A DNA stretch of 64,000 nucleotides from Nocardia yamanashiensis NBRC 100130 (GCF_001613325.1 NZ_BDCD01000022.1:186001-250000), one strand, 5' to 3'; shown: positions 34,545 to 43,104, counted from the stretch's first letter. The notes: a model not told the origin generated them from the letters alone. Numbers and translations: made by a program.

Positions 34545-36251
34545 TCAGGACGCCTTTTCCGAGGCCACCGGCGCACCGTTCTTCGCCTTGGCGGCGATAT
34601 CGAGCGCGGACAGGTAGCCGAAGGTGATCGCGGGGCCGATGGTCGCGCCGGGCCCGGCATAGGTGTGGCCCATCACCGGCGCGGAGTTGTTGCCCGCCGC
34701 GTACAGGCCCTCGATGACCGACCCGTCGGCGCGCAGCACGCGGCCGTCGTTGTCGGTGACCAGGCCGCCCTTGGTGCCGAGATCGCCGGGCACCATCTTG
34801 ACCGCGTAGAACGGCCCGACCTCGAGCTTGTTCAGGCACGGATTCGGCTTGATGGTCGGGTCGCCGTAATACCGGTCGTAGGCGCTGTCGCCACGCTTGT
34901 AGTCGAGGTCCTTGCCGGTCTCGGCGAACCCGTTGAAGCGCTCGATGGTGGCGGCCAGGTTATCGGCCGGCACACCGATCTTCTCGGCCAGCTCGGCCAC
35001 GGTGGGGGCGACGACGATCAGGTCGTTTTCCATCCAGCGGGACGGAATCCGCTGGCCAGGCTGCAAACCGGCGAAGATGTAGCGACTCCGGTAGCGATTA
35101 TCGAAAACCAGCCAGCACGGCACGTTCTCGCCCGGACCTTCACCCTGCCCGTATTCGCCGCCGTACATGGTGTGCACAGCTTCGACGTAAGGAGCGGACT
35201 CATTACCGAATCGCGCACCTGCGTTGTTGATCATGATGCTGCCGGGCAGATTGCGCTCCGCCAGCGCGAACCACGGCTTGCCCGCGCCCTTGAAGGTGGT
35301 GGGGCCCCACCAGGCGTCCTCCATGAAGTCGATATCGGCGCCGACCGCGATACCGGCCTGGATGCCGTCGCCCTCATTGGCCTTGGCGCCGGTGGTCCAC
35401 TCGGTGGTGATGGGCTCCCGCTGGTACTTGTGCCGCATCTCCGCGTTGTGCTCGAACCCGCCCGCGGCCAGCACCACGCCGTACTTGGCGTTGAACCGCA
35501 CGGCCTCGCCGTCCTGGGTGGCCTCGACGCCGGTGACCACGCCGTTCTCCACGACCAGTCCGGTGAGCGGGGTGTTCAGCAGCACGGGCACGTTCGCGTC
35601 CATGAGCCCCTTGCGCAGGCCCGCGATGATGGCCTGGCCCATGCCGACCAGGGCCTTGCCGGTGACCTTGCCCCACGCCCAGCGCGTGCCGACCCGCAGC
35701 ACCCGGGCCATGCCGACGGGGTGGCGGCGAATCAGGTTGAGCTTCTTGAAGTCCGCCTGCATGACGACCACGTTCAGCGGCGCCTTGGAGTAGGGCGGCT
35801 CCAGCTTGAAACGCTCGTCGCCGAGGATCTTGGTGTTGAACGGCTTGGGCTCGCAGCTGCGGCCGTCCGCCTTGCCGCCCGGTGCCTCCGGGTAGTAATC
35901 GGAGTAGCCCGGCACCCAGGTCATCTTCAGCGGCGAGTTCTCCAGCACGAAGTCGAACGCCTCGGCCCCGCGGTCGAGGTAGGTGTCGATCTTCTCCTTG
36001 GGCACCACGTCGCCGATGATGCTGTACAGGTAGGTGCGCGCCTCGTCGAGGTCGTCGCCCTTGCCCGCGGCCTTGAGCACTTTGTTTCCGGGAATCCAGA
36101 CGCCACCACCCGAGCGCGCGGTAGAACCGCCGTAATGAGCGGCCTTTTCGATGAGCACCGTGCGGAGACCGCGGTGCGCGGCGGTGAGGGCGGCGGTCAT
36201 TCCGGCGGCACCGCTGCCGACCACCACCACGTCGTAATCCCGATCAGTCAT
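34545..36251 (-). CDS. kstD: 3-ketosteroid delta-1-dehydrogenase KstD
   Basis: FAD enzyme that inserts the C1-C2 double bond into 3-ketosteroids (androstenedione to androstadienedione), the step that with KshAB opens ring B. The 568 residues show the FAD site VVVVGSGAAGMTAALTAAHR, STARSGGGVWIPGNK, VLAAGGFEHN and the C-terminal active-site stretch PVMGHTYAGPGATIGPAITF containing the conserved Tyr and Gly. ATG 36251 is preferred to the GTG at 36260 because a perfect KstR box ends one base upstream of it. The message is probably leaderless. Confidence 0.94.
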   Translation of the reverse strand: MTDRDYDVVVVGSGAAGMTAALTAAHRGLRTVLIEKAAHYGGSTARSGGGVWIPGNKVLKAAGKGDDLDEARTYLYSIIGDVVPKEKIDTYLDRGAEAFDFVLENSPLKMTWVPGYSDYYPEAPGGKADGRSCEPKPFNTKILGDERFKLEPPYSKAPLNVVVMQADFKKLNLIRRHPVGMARVLRVGTRWAWGKVTGKALVGMGQAIIAGLRKGLMDANVPVLLNTPLTGLVVENGVVTGVEATQDGEAVRFNAKYGVVLAAGGFEHNAEMRHKYQREPITTEWTTGAKANEGDGIQAGIAVGADIDFMEDAWWGPTTFKGAGKPWFALAERNLPGSIMINNAGARFGNESAPYVEAVHTMYGGEYGQGEGPGENVPCWLVFDNRYRSRYIFAGLQPGQRIPSRWMENDLIVVAPTVAELAEKIGVPADNLAATIERFNGFAETGKDLDYKRGDSAYDRYYGDPTIKPNPCLNKLEVGPFYAVKMVPGDLGTKGGLVTDNDGRVLRADGSVIEGLYAAGNNSAPVMGHTYAGPGATIGPAITFGYLSALDIAAKAKNGAPVASEKAS

Positions 36252-36252
36252 G

Positions 36253-36266
36253 TAGAACACGTTATA
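36253..36266. promoter_or_regulatory. KstR operator at the kstD start
   Basis: TAGAACACGTTATA matches TnnAACnnGTTnnA. On the minus strand the site ends one base before the kstD ATG and contains TATAAC, which could be the -10 hexamer. KstR binding would cover both the promoter and the start. Confidence 0.85.
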
Positions 36267-36330
36267 GAATCAATCCTGGTTTGGTCTATGTTGGTCTGGC
36301 AGATGGGACTGCTGAAGCGATGTTCTTCAC

Positions 36331-36344
36331 AAAAACTCGTTTCA
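36331..36344. promoter_or_regulatory. probable second KstR site, facing hsaE
   Basis: AAAAACTCGTTTCA fits the KstR consensus except for the first base (A for T). It lies 60 nt before the hsaE start. Weaker than the kstD site; the call rests on consensus and position. Confidence 0.5.
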
Positions 36345-36403
36345 GTTTCTAGTCTCGTAAGGTCTTGGCCACCGGCCGGTACCCCCGATGGAAGGAACAC
36401 AGC

Positions 36404-37189
36404 GTGCTGACCGACGCGCTACGGAAGGAACTGGCGGAAGAGCTCGCCGTCGCAGAGCGGGATCGCGTGGCCCTCGACCCATTGGTCGTGCGGCATCCCG
36501 ACATCGACGTGGTCGATGCCTACGAGATCCAGCTGATCAATATGCGCCGGCGGTTCGCGGGCGGAGCCAAAGTGGTAGGCCACAAGGTGGGGCTCTCGTC
36601 CAAGGCCATGCAGCAGATGATGGGCGTCGACGAACCGGACTACGGGCATCTGCTCGCGGAAATGGAAGTCTACGAAGACGTTCCGGTCGATACCTCCAAG
36701 TACCTGTACCCGCGCGTCGAGGTCGAGGTTGGCTTCATTCTGGGCGCGGATCTGCCGGGCGAGGACTGCACCGAAGAAGACGTGCTGAAAGCGACTGTGG
36801 CATACGCGCCTTCGATCGAGTTGATCGATACCCGCATCAAGGACTGGAAGATCGGCCTGTGCGACACCATCGCCGATAACGCTTCCTCCGCCGGGTTCGT
36901 CCTCGGCAAGGAGCGTGTCGTGCCGGATCAGCTGGATATCAAGGCGATCGACGCCGTGCTGACCCGCAATGGCGAGCGCATCGCCGAGGGCCGCTCCGAT
37001 GCCGTGCTCGGCGATCCCACGATTGCCGTGGCGTGGCTGGCCCGCAAGGTCGCTTCCTTCGGCGTGCGGCTCAAGGCGGGCGACATCATCCTGCCCGGAT
37101 CCTGCACCCGCGCCATCGACGCCCGTCCGGGTGACGAGTTCATCGCCGAGTTCACCGGGCTCGGCTCCGTCCACCTGTCTTTCAGCTGA
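36404..37189 (+). CDS. hsaE: 2-hydroxyhexa-2,4-dienoate hydratase HsaE
   Basis: Hydrates the ring-A fragment released by HsaD to 4-hydroxy-2-oxohexanoate. 261 residues of the fumarylacetoacetate-hydrolase-like MhpD family with VVGHKVGLSSKAMQQMMGVDEPDYG, the metal-ligand segment RVEVEVGFILG and KAGDIILPGSCTRAI. GTG 36404 is chosen for AAGGA at 36392-36396 and for agreement with the family N-terminus; the frame is open upstream to 36365. It is first in hsaE-hsaG-hsaF, divergent from kstD. Confidence 0.92.
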   Translation: MLTDALRKELAEELAVAERDRVALDPLVVRHPDIDVVDAYEIQLINMRRRFAGGAKVVGHKVGLSSKAMQQMMGVDEPDYGHLLAEMEVYEDVPVDTSKYLYPRVEVEVGFILGADLPGEDCTEEDVLKATVAYAPSIELIDTRIKDWKIGLCDTIADNASSAGFVLGKERVVPDQLDIKAIDAVLTRNGERIAEGRSDAVLGDPTIAVAWLARKVASFGVRLKAGDIILPGSCTRAIDARPGDEFIAEFTGLGSVHLSFS

Positions 37190-37211
37190 GCTCACCGAGT
37201 AGGAGAAAGCC

Positions 37212-38120
37212 GTGACCGCAAGCAAAGTCACCGCCGCGATCGTCGGGTCCGGCAATATCAGTACCGATCTGCTGTACAAGCTGCTGCGTTCGGACAAGAT
37301 CGAACCGCGCTGGATGATCGGTATCGATCCGGACTCCGAGGGGCTCAAGCGCGCCCGGGGCCTGGGCCTGGAAACCTCCGCGGAGGGCGCCGATTGGCTG
37401 CTGGCGCTGGACGAGAAGCCGGATCTGCTGTTCGAGGCGACCTCGGCGTATGTGCACCGGGCGTACGCGCCCAAGTACGCGGAGGCGGGTATCCGCGCCG
37501 TCGACCTCACCCCCGCCGCTGTCGGCCCGGCCGTCATCCCGCCGGTGAACCTGGATTCGCTGTCCGACGCTCCGAACGTCAACATGATCACCTGTGGTGG
37601 TCAGGCGACGATCCCGATGGTAGCTGCCGTGTCGCGCGTCGTCCCGGTGGAGTACGCCGAGATCGTGGCTTCGGTGTCCTCGGAGTCGGCCGGGCCCGGA
37701 ACCCGCGCCAATATCGACGAATTCACCAAGACCACCTCCAAAGGCGTCGAGACCATCGGCGGGGCGAAGCGTGGCAAGGCCATCATCATCCTGAACCCGG
37801 CCGAGCCGCCGATGATCATGCGCGACACCATCTTCTGCGCCATCCCCGAGGATGCCGATCACGATGCCATCGCCGACTCCATCTACCGCATGGAGAAGTC
37901 GATCCAGGAGTACGTGCCCGGTTACCGCCTGCTCAACGAGCCGCAGTTCGACGCGCCGTCGGTGATTTCCGGTGGCATGGCGAAGGTTTCGATCTTCGTC
38001 GAGGTCGAGGGCGCGGGCGACTTCCTGCCGCCGTACGCGGGCAACCTCGACATCATGACGGCCGCCGCCACCAAGGTCGGCGACGTGATGGCGTCCCAGA
38101 TCCTCTCGACTCGGGTGTAA
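37212..38120 (+). CDS. hsaG: acylating propanal/acetaldehyde dehydrogenase HsaG
   Basis: Converts the aldehyde released by HsaF to its CoA ester with NAD+ and CoA (propionyl-CoA in steroid catabolism). 302 residues: Rossmann start AAIVGSGNISTDLLYKLLRS, catalytic cysteine in NMITCGGQATIPMV, and the dimerisation/aldolase-contact domain. GTG 37212 has AGGAG upstream. It forms a channelling complex with HsaF in related systems. Confidence 0.94.
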   Translation: MTASKVTAAIVGSGNISTDLLYKLLRSDKIEPRWMIGIDPDSEGLKRARGLGLETSAEGADWLLALDEKPDLLFEATSAYVHRAYAPKYAEAGIRAVDLTPAAVGPAVIPPVNLDSLSDAPNVNMITCGGQATIPMVAAVSRVVPVEYAEIVASVSSESAGPGTRANIDEFTKTTSKGVETIGGAKRGKAIIILNPAEPPMIMRDTIFCAIPEDADHDAIADSIYRMEKSIQEYVPGYRLLNEPQFDAPSVISGGMAKVSIFVEVEGAGDFLPPYAGNLDIMTAAATKVGDVMASQILSTRV

Positions 38121-38132
38121 GGAGTTCCGACA

Positions 38133-39191
38133 GTGAGCAATCCGAACGTTCTCAAGAAGTTCTCGGCGGATCTCGACATCCGCGTCACCGACACCAGCCT
38201 GCGTGACGGTTCGCACCACAAGCGCCACCAGTTCACGGTGGACGAGGTGCGCAATGTGGTTGCGGCCCTGGACGCTTCCGGCGTGCCGGTCCTGGAGGTC
38301 ACCCACGGTGACGGCCTGGGCGGTTCCTCGTTCAACTACGGGTTCTCGAAAACCCCTGAGCAGGAACTGATCAAGGTCGCGGCCGAGACCGCCAAGCAGG
38401 CCAAGATCGCCTTCCTGATGCTGCCCGGCGTGGGCGTCAAGGAAGACATCAAGATCTCGCAGGACAATGGCGCGAGCATCTGCCGCATCGCCACCCACTG
38501 CACCGAGGCCGACGTCTCCATCCAGCACTTCGGGCTCGCCCGGGACCTGGGCCTGGAGACCGTGGGCTTCCTGATGATGGCGCACTCCACCACCCCGGAG
38601 AAGCTGGCCAAGCAGGCGCGCATCATGGCCGACGCGGGCTGCCAGTGCGTGTACGTGGTCGACTCCGCGGGCGCCCTTGTGCTGGAGCAGGTCTCGGACC
38701 GCGTCTCCGCGCTGGTCGCCGAACTCGGTGACGACGCCCAGGTCGGCTTCCACGGCCACGAGAACCTCGGCCTGGCCGTGGCCAACTCGGTCTACGCCGT
38801 GCGCGCCGGCGCCACCCAGATCGACGGTTCGGCCCGCCGCTTCGGCGCCGGCGCCGGCAACCTCCCCGTCGAAGCCTTCATCGGCGTCTGCGACAAGCTC
38901 GACATCAAGACCGGCGTCGACTTCTTCGCCGTCACCGACGCCGCGGAAGACGTTGTCCGCCCGACCATGCCGTCGGAGTGCCTGCTGGACCGCCAGGCCC
39001 TCATGATGGGCTACGCGGGCGTCTACTCGTCCTTCCTGCGCCACGCCGAACGCCAGGCCGAGCGCTACGGCGTCTCCGCCGCCGAAATGCTCGTCCGGGC
39101 CGGCCAGCGCAAGCTCGTCGGCGGCCAGGAAGACCAGCTCATCGATATCGCCCTGGAACTCCAGCGCGAACAGCAGACCGTCACCGCCTGA
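38133..39191 (+). CDS. hsaF: 4-hydroxy-2-oxovalerate-type aldolase HsaF
   Basis: Metal-dependent pyruvate aldolase that splits 4-hydroxy-2-oxohexanoate into pyruvate and propanal. 352 residues: DTSLRDGSHHKRHQFTVDEV with the catalytic Arg/Asp, QVGFHGHENLGLAVANSVYA with the metal-binding His pair, and a C-terminal communication domain that meets HsaG. GTG 38133 has GGAG upstream, 12 nt after hsaG. Two strong hairpins follow. Confidence 0.94.
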   Translation: MSNPNVLKKFSADLDIRVTDTSLRDGSHHKRHQFTVDEVRNVVAALDASGVPVLEVTHGDGLGGSSFNYGFSKTPEQELIKVAAETAKQAKIAFLMLPGVGVKEDIKISQDNGASICRIATHCTEADVSIQHFGLARDLGLETVGFLMMAHSTTPEKLAKQARIMADAGCQCVYVVDSAGALVLEQVSDRVSALVAELGDDAQVGFHGHENLGLAVANSVYAVRAGATQIDGSARRFGAGAGNLPVEAFIGVCDKLDIKTGVDFFAVTDAAEDVVRPTMPSECLLDRQALMMGYAGVYSSFLRHAERQAERYGVSAAEMLVRAGQRKLVGGQEDQLIDIALELQREQQTVTA

Positions 39192-39226
39192 GCTCGGAGG
39201 GACAACCAACTCTGGGGGTGACAACG

Positions 39227-39258
39227 CTGGGCCGCTACCGAATTCGGTAGCGGCCCAG
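39227..39258 (+). terminator. perfect 32-bp palindrome after hsaF
   Basis: Two 16-nt arms (CTGGGCCGCTACCGAA and its exact complement) with no loop, centred at 39242/39243 and followed by TCTCGTT. Positioned to end the hsaEGF transcript. The perfect symmetry could also form a cruciform. Confidence 0.75.
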
Positions 39259-39282
39259 TCTCGTTCCCGGACTCGGGTACGC

Positions 39283-39323
39283 ACGAAAAGGCCCCGTGAG
39301 TCGAACTCACGGGGCCTTTTCGT
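39283..39323. terminator. bidirectional intrinsic terminator between hsaF and hsaB
   Basis: 18-bp stem (ACGAAAAGGCCCCGTGAG / CTCACGGGGCCTTTTCGT) with a TCGAA loop. The A/T ends of the stem give a U-run on either strand. It lies 12 nt past the hsaB stop and serves both converging operons. Confidence 0.85.
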
Positions 39324-39335
39324 ACCGCTGCTACC

Positions 39336-39941
39336 TCACAACCAGGTGTCGAGGGTGGTTGTGGTAAGGAAGTGTTCGAGGTCGGCTCGCCAGGGGGCGG
39401 GGGTGGACTTCTCGGGTTCGATCGCGGTGTATTGGCCGCGGTAGAAGAGGAGTGGCCTGTCGGAGCCGGTGGACTCCGACAGGGCCAGGACGCGGCCGAT
39501 CACGATGTAGTGATCGCCGCCGTCCAGCACGCTGTCCACTTTGCACTGGATCGTGGCCAGCGCGCCGTCCAGGACCGGGAGTCGCAGATCCGATGCGTGC
39601 CAGGCGACTCCTGCGAACTTGTCGGGTTCGCGGGAGCCGAAGCGGGCGCAGACGGGCTGCTGTTCCTCGGCGAGGATATTGACGCAGAACATGCCGGACT
39701 TCTCGATGGCCGCCCAGGAGCGGGAGGCCTTGGTGGGGCAGAAGAGGACCAGCGGCGGGTCGAGGGACAGGGCGGCGAAGGACTGGCAGGCGAAGCCGAT
39801 GGGGGCGGGGCCGCCCTCGGCGTCGTCGTCGAAGGTGGTGATCACGGTGATGCCGGTGCAGAAGCTGCCCAGCACGTTCCGGAACTGCCGCCCGTCGATG
39901 GCGGGGTATTCGTCAGTGGTCATGTCCACCCTGTCGCTCAT
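39336..39941 (-). CDS. hsaB: flavin reductase component HsaB
   Basis: Supplies reduced flavin to the HsaA oxygenase. 201 residues of the FMN-reductase (split-barrel) family: VLGSFCTGITVITTF, PIGFACQSFAALSLDPPLVLFCPTKASRSW, SGMFCVNILAEEQQPVCARF, GGDHYIVIGRV. ATG 39941 overlaps the hsaC stop (TAATG), so translation is coupled; an internal ATG at 39923 is an alternative. Last gene of hsaA-hsaD-hsaC-hsaB. Confidence 0.92.
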   Translation of the reverse strand: MSDRVDMTTDEYPAIDGRQFRNVLGSFCTGITVITTFDDDAEGGPAPIGFACQSFAALSLDPPLVLFCPTKASRSWAAIEKSGMFCVNILAEEQQPVCARFGSREPDKFAGVAWHASDLRLPVLDGALATIQCKVDSVLDGGDHYIVIGRVLALSESTGSDRPLLFYRGQYTAIEPEKSTPAPWRADLEHFLTTTTLDTWL

Positions 39942-40846
39942 TACTTGAATCCGACGGTGAAGTCGTGCCCCCACAGGCTGACGGCCGTGGATTCGCGCGC
40001 GATCCAGGACTCGTCCTCGACTTCGAGTCCCTCGCAACCGAATTCGATATCGAACCCGCCCGGCGTCTTCATGTAGAAGGAGAGCATCTTGTCGTTGATG
40101 TGGCGGCCCAGGGTGGCCGACATCTTGACCTTCTTGCGATTGGCGCGATCCAGGCAGAGGCCGACGTCGTCGGAGTTCTCCACCTCGACCATGAGATGCA
40201 CGATGCCGGTCGGGTTGGGCAGCGGCAGGAACGCCAGCGCGTGATGGCGCGGATTGCAGCCGTAGAAGCGCAGCCAGGCCGGATCACCGTCGGCGGGCCG
40301 GCCCACCATCTGCGGGGGCAGGCGCATGGAGTCGCGCAGGCGGAAGCCGAGCACGTCCTGGTAGAAGGCTTGTGCCGCAGCATCATCCGTGCAAGTGAGC
40401 ACGACGTGCCCGAGACCCTGTTCGGCGGTCACGAACTTGTGGCCGTACGGGCTGACGAAACGCCGGCCCAGGTACTGCGCACCGTGGAACGCCTCGAGCG
40501 TATTGCCGGAGGGATCCTCGAAACGGATCAGGCCCTCGACGCGACGCTCGAGCTTCTCCTCTTTGGTGCCCTCGACGAAGGAGACGCCCGCCTTGGACAG
40601 GGTGTCCCGAAGGTCCTGCAGCGCAGGCGCGTCGGTGACCTCCCAGCCGGAGACCAGCAGCCGGTCCTTTTCGCCGGGCACGATCACCAGGCGGGCGGCG
40701 AAATCGTCCATCCGCAGGTAGAGCGCGTCGGGATTGTTGCCCGAGCCCTCCATCATGCCGAGCACCTTCAGGCCGTACTCGCGCCAGGCCGCCATATCGG
40801 TGGCCTCGATGCGCATATAGCCGAGGGCCTTGATCCCCATCGTCAC
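39941..40846 (-). CDS. hsaC: extradiol dioxygenase HsaC (3,4-DHSA 4,5-dioxygenase)
   Basis: Cleaves the catechol ring A of 3,4-dihydroxy-9,10-secoandrosta-triene-9,17-dione using Fe(II) and O2. 301 residues with two vicinal-oxygen-chelate modules. The C-terminal one carries the iron ligands: His in QGLGHVVLTC, His in TGIVHLMVEVEN and Glu in PGGFDIEFGCEG. RLPPQMVGRPADG and CNPRHHALAFLP are near-identical to mycobacterial HsaC. GTG 40846 overlaps the hsaD stop (GTGA) behind AAGGAG. Confidence 0.95.
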   Translation of the reverse strand: MTMGIKALGYMRIEATDMAAWREYGLKVLGMMEGSGNNPDALYLRMDDFAARLVIVPGEKDRLLVSGWEVTDAPALQDLRDTLSKAGVSFVEGTKEEKLERRVEGLIRFEDPSGNTLEAFHGAQYLGRRFVSPYGHKFVTAEQGLGHVVLTCTDDAAAQAFYQDVLGFRLRDSMRLPPQMVGRPADGDPAWLRFYGCNPRHHALAFLPLPNPTGIVHLMVEVENSDDVGLCLDRANRKKVKMSATLGRHINDKMLSFYMKTPGGFDIEFGCEGLEVEDESWIARESTAVSLWGHDFTVGFK

Positions 40847-41721
40847 TTCTCCTTGACGCCGAGCAGGAAGTCGGTTGCCAGGCGGTTGAATTCGTCGAAC
40901 TTCTCCAACTGCGCCCAGTGCCCGCAGCCGCCGAACACGTGCAGCTGCACGCGCGGGACCATCTTCAAGGCTACGAGCGCGCCGTCGATCGGGTTCACCC
41001 GATCTTCGCGGCCCCAGATCATCAGCACCGGCTGCCGCAGCTTGAACGCGTCCCGCCAGATCATGCCCTTGGCGAAGTCCGCGCCCGCGAACGATTTGCC
41101 CATGGCGCGGGTGGCGGCCAGCGACTCCGGCTGCGACGCCGAGGCGAAGCGCTCCTCGACCAGTTCCGGCGTGATCAGCGACTGATCGAACACCATGATC
41201 CGCAGGAACGCCTCCAGGTTCTCCTTCGTGGGTTCGAAGTTGAACTTGGACAACAGCTTCACGCCCTCGGTGGGGTCGGGCGCGAACAGGTTGGTGGACA
41301 ACCCGCCGGGACCCATCAGCACCAGTTTGCCCGCGCGATCCGGGTAGTCCAGCGCGAAACGGGTGGCCGCGCCGCCGCCGAGCGAATTGCCCAGCAGGTG
41401 CACGCGTTCGGTGATGCCGAGGTGATCGAGCAGATCCTTCAGCGCCGAGGAGCTGTGCACGAAGTACTGCGGGTGCTCGGTCGGCTTGTCGGACTGCCCG
41501 AACCCGGGCTGATCGACGGCCAGCACGTGAAATTCCCTGGCCAGCACCGGAATGTTCTTGGCGAAGTTCGACCAGGAGGACGCGCCCGGACCGCCGCCGT
41601 GCAGCAGCACGATGGTGGGGCCGTTGCCGACGCCCGCCTCGTGGTAGTGCAGCTTCAGGTCCGGCCGCACCTGGGCGAACCGCGAGGTGGACTCGTAGGT
41701 GATTTCTTCCACTGCGGTCAT
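40843..41721 (-). CDS. hsaD: meta-cleavage product hydrolase HsaD (4,9-DSHA hydrolase)
   Basis: Alpha/beta-hydrolase that splits the HsaC product into HIP (the ring C/D indane propionate) and a hexadienoate. 292 residues: oxyanion segment LLHGGGPGASSWSNF, nucleophile Ser in LGNSLGGGAATRF, Asp in WGREDRVNPIDG, and His in GGCGHWAQLEKFDEFN. The ATG lies 3 nt after the hsaA stop. Central to the hsaADCB operon. Confidence 0.95.
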   Translation of the reverse strand: MTAVEEITYESTSRFAQVRPDLKLHYHEAGVGNGPTIVLLHGGGPGASSWSNFAKNIPVLAREFHVLAVDQPGFGQSDKPTEHPQYFVHSSSALKDLLDHLGITERVHLLGNSLGGGAATRFALDYPDRAGKLVLMGPGGLSTNLFAPDPTEGVKLLSKFNFEPTKENLEAFLRIMVFDQSLITPELVEERFASASQPESLAATRAMGKSFAGADFAKGMIWRDAFKLRQPVLMIWGREDRVNPIDGALVALKMVPRVQLHVFGGCGHWAQLEKFDEFNRLATDFLLGVKEK

Positions 41722-41724
41722 GGT

Positions 41725-42894
41725 TTACACCATCGTGTCGGTGATCGGGAGACCGAACGCGTGGCTGCCGTACATGACGTAGGCGCGTTCGGCATCGTTG
41801 GCGGCGTGCACCCGGCCGGCGTGCGCGTCCCGCCAGAAGCGCTGCAGCGGAGTGCCGTTGGCGAGCGCGGTGGCGCCGGCGGCCTCGAACAGCCGGTCGA
41901 TGGAGGCGATGGCGCGGCCGGTGGCGCGCACCTGGTCGCGGCGGGCGGCGGCGCGCACGTCGAACGGCACGTCCTTGCCCGCGACCAGCAGGGCGTACTC
42001 GTCGGCGACATTGCCCGACAGCTGCCGCCAGGCCGCGTCGATATCGCTGGCGGCCTCGGCGATCCGGACCTTGCCGAACGGATCGTCCTTGGCGTTCTCA
42101 CCGGCGTAGGCGGCGCGCACGCGCTTGCCCTGGTGCTCCACGTGCGCCTCCAGCGCGCCGTAGGCCATGCCCACGATCGGGGTGGAGATGGTGGTGGGGT
42201 GGATGGTGCCCCACGGCATCTTGTACACCGGGTCGGTGTTCTGCTCCAGGCCGGGCGCGCTCAGCTCGCTCATGGCGCGGAAGCTGAGGAAGCGGTGCCG
42301 GGGCACGAAGACGTTCTCCACCACGATGGTGTTGGAGCCGGTGCCGCGCAGGCCGACCACGTTCCACACGTCGTCGATCTTGTATTCGGTGCGCGGGATG
42401 AGGAACGAGCCGAAGTCGACCGGCTTGCCGTTCTTGATGACCGGGCCGCCCACGACCACCCAGGTGGCGTGATCGGAACCGGAGGACCAGGCCCACTTGC
42501 CGTTGACGGTGTAGCCGTCGCCGTCCTCGGTCACCACGCCGGCGCCCATGGGCGCGTACGACGAGGAGATGCGGACGTCGGTGTCCTCGCCCCAGACCTC
42601 TTCCTGCGCACGCTGATCGAACAGCGCCAGGTGCCAGTTGTGGACGCCGATGATGCCGGAGACCCAGCCGGTGGAACCGCACGCGCTCGCGATCTTGCGG
42701 ACGGTGTCGTAGAAGACGACCGGATCGGCGGCGTATCCGCCCCACTGGCGCGGCTGCAGCAGTTTGAAGAACCCGGTCTCCTGCAGATCCTTGACCGTCT
42801 CCTCGGGAAGGCGGCGCAGGTCTTCGGCTTCTTGGGCACGTTCGCGGAGGGTGGGCAGCAGCGCCTCGACCCGCTCAACTACTTCTTGCGTCAT
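41725..42894 (-). CDS. hsaA: 3-HSA 4-hydroxylase oxygenase component HsaA
   Basis: Flavin-dependent oxygenase that hydroxylates 3-HSA at C4 with reduced flavin from HsaB. 389 residues of the group D/acyl-CoA-dehydrogenase fold: LLQPRQWGGYAADPVVFYD, ASACGSTGWVSGIIGVHNWHLALFD, ISSSYAPMGAGVV, GLRGTGSNTIVVENVFVPRHR. ATG 42894 aligns with the mycobacterial N-terminus and has AGGAG 11 nt upstream; a GTG at 42951 (AGGGG upstream) would add 19 residues. First gene of its operon, with a KstR-like site at 42967. Confidence 0.93.
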   Translation of the reverse strand: MTQEVVERVEALLPTLRERAQEAEDLRRLPEETVKDLQETGFFKLLQPRQWGGYAADPVVFYDTVRKIASACGSTGWVSGIIGVHNWHLALFDQRAQEEVWGEDTDVRISSSYAPMGAGVVTEDGDGYTVNGKWAWSSGSDHATWVVVGGPVIKNGKPVDFGSFLIPRTEYKIDDVWNVVGLRGTGSNTIVVENVFVPRHRFLSFRAMSELSAPGLEQNTDPVYKMPWGTIHPTTISTPIVGMAYGALEAHVEHQGKRVRAAYAGENAKDDPFGKVRIAEAASDIDAAWRQLSGNVADEYALLVAGKDVPFDVRAAARRDQVRATGRAIASIDRLFEAAGATALANGTPLQRFWRDAHAGRVHAANDAERAYVMYGSHAFGLPITDTMV

Positions 42895-42966
42895 CTCGCC
42901 AGATGCTCCTGCCTGGTGCGTGTCTTCCCGATAGATCGGGAAGCGGTTCACGTTTGCCCCTGAGAG

Positions 42967-42980
42967 TAGAACACGTTCTT
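42967..42980. promoter_or_regulatory. KstR site in front of hsaA
   Basis: TAGAACACGTTCTT differs from TnnAACnnGTTnnA only in the last base. It lies 72 nt upstream of the hsaA ATG (15 nt from the alternative GTG). Confidence 0.75.
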
Positions 42981-43068
42981 ATTCCTGTCGAGAACGCTGT
43001 TCATTCGCAGCTCAGAGCGGCCCCATCCTGGTAGTTAGGCGTATCGCTGGCGTAAGGCCGAGCAATTT

Positions 43069-43082
43069 TGTAACGTGTTCTA
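43069..43082. promoter_or_regulatory. KstR site in front of kshA
   Basis: TGTAACGTGTTCTA matches the KstR consensus fully. It ends 22 nt before the kshA ATG, in position to block its promoter. Confidence 0.88.
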
Positions 43083-43104
43083 GTACTTCCAGAGGAGGAG
43101 AACG

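Noticed and set aside
34452..36410. 652-codon open frame on the plus strand
   Set aside because: Antisense to kstD; composition is typical of a shadow frame and it would cross the kstD promoter and KstR site.
40918..42963. 681-codon open frame on the plus strand
   Set aside because: Antisense to hsaD and hsaA; no domain or start signal.
42990..43002. GAGAACGCTGTTC as a third KstR box near hsaA
   Set aside because: The AAC and GTT halves are three bases apart instead of two, so it does not fit the consensus.
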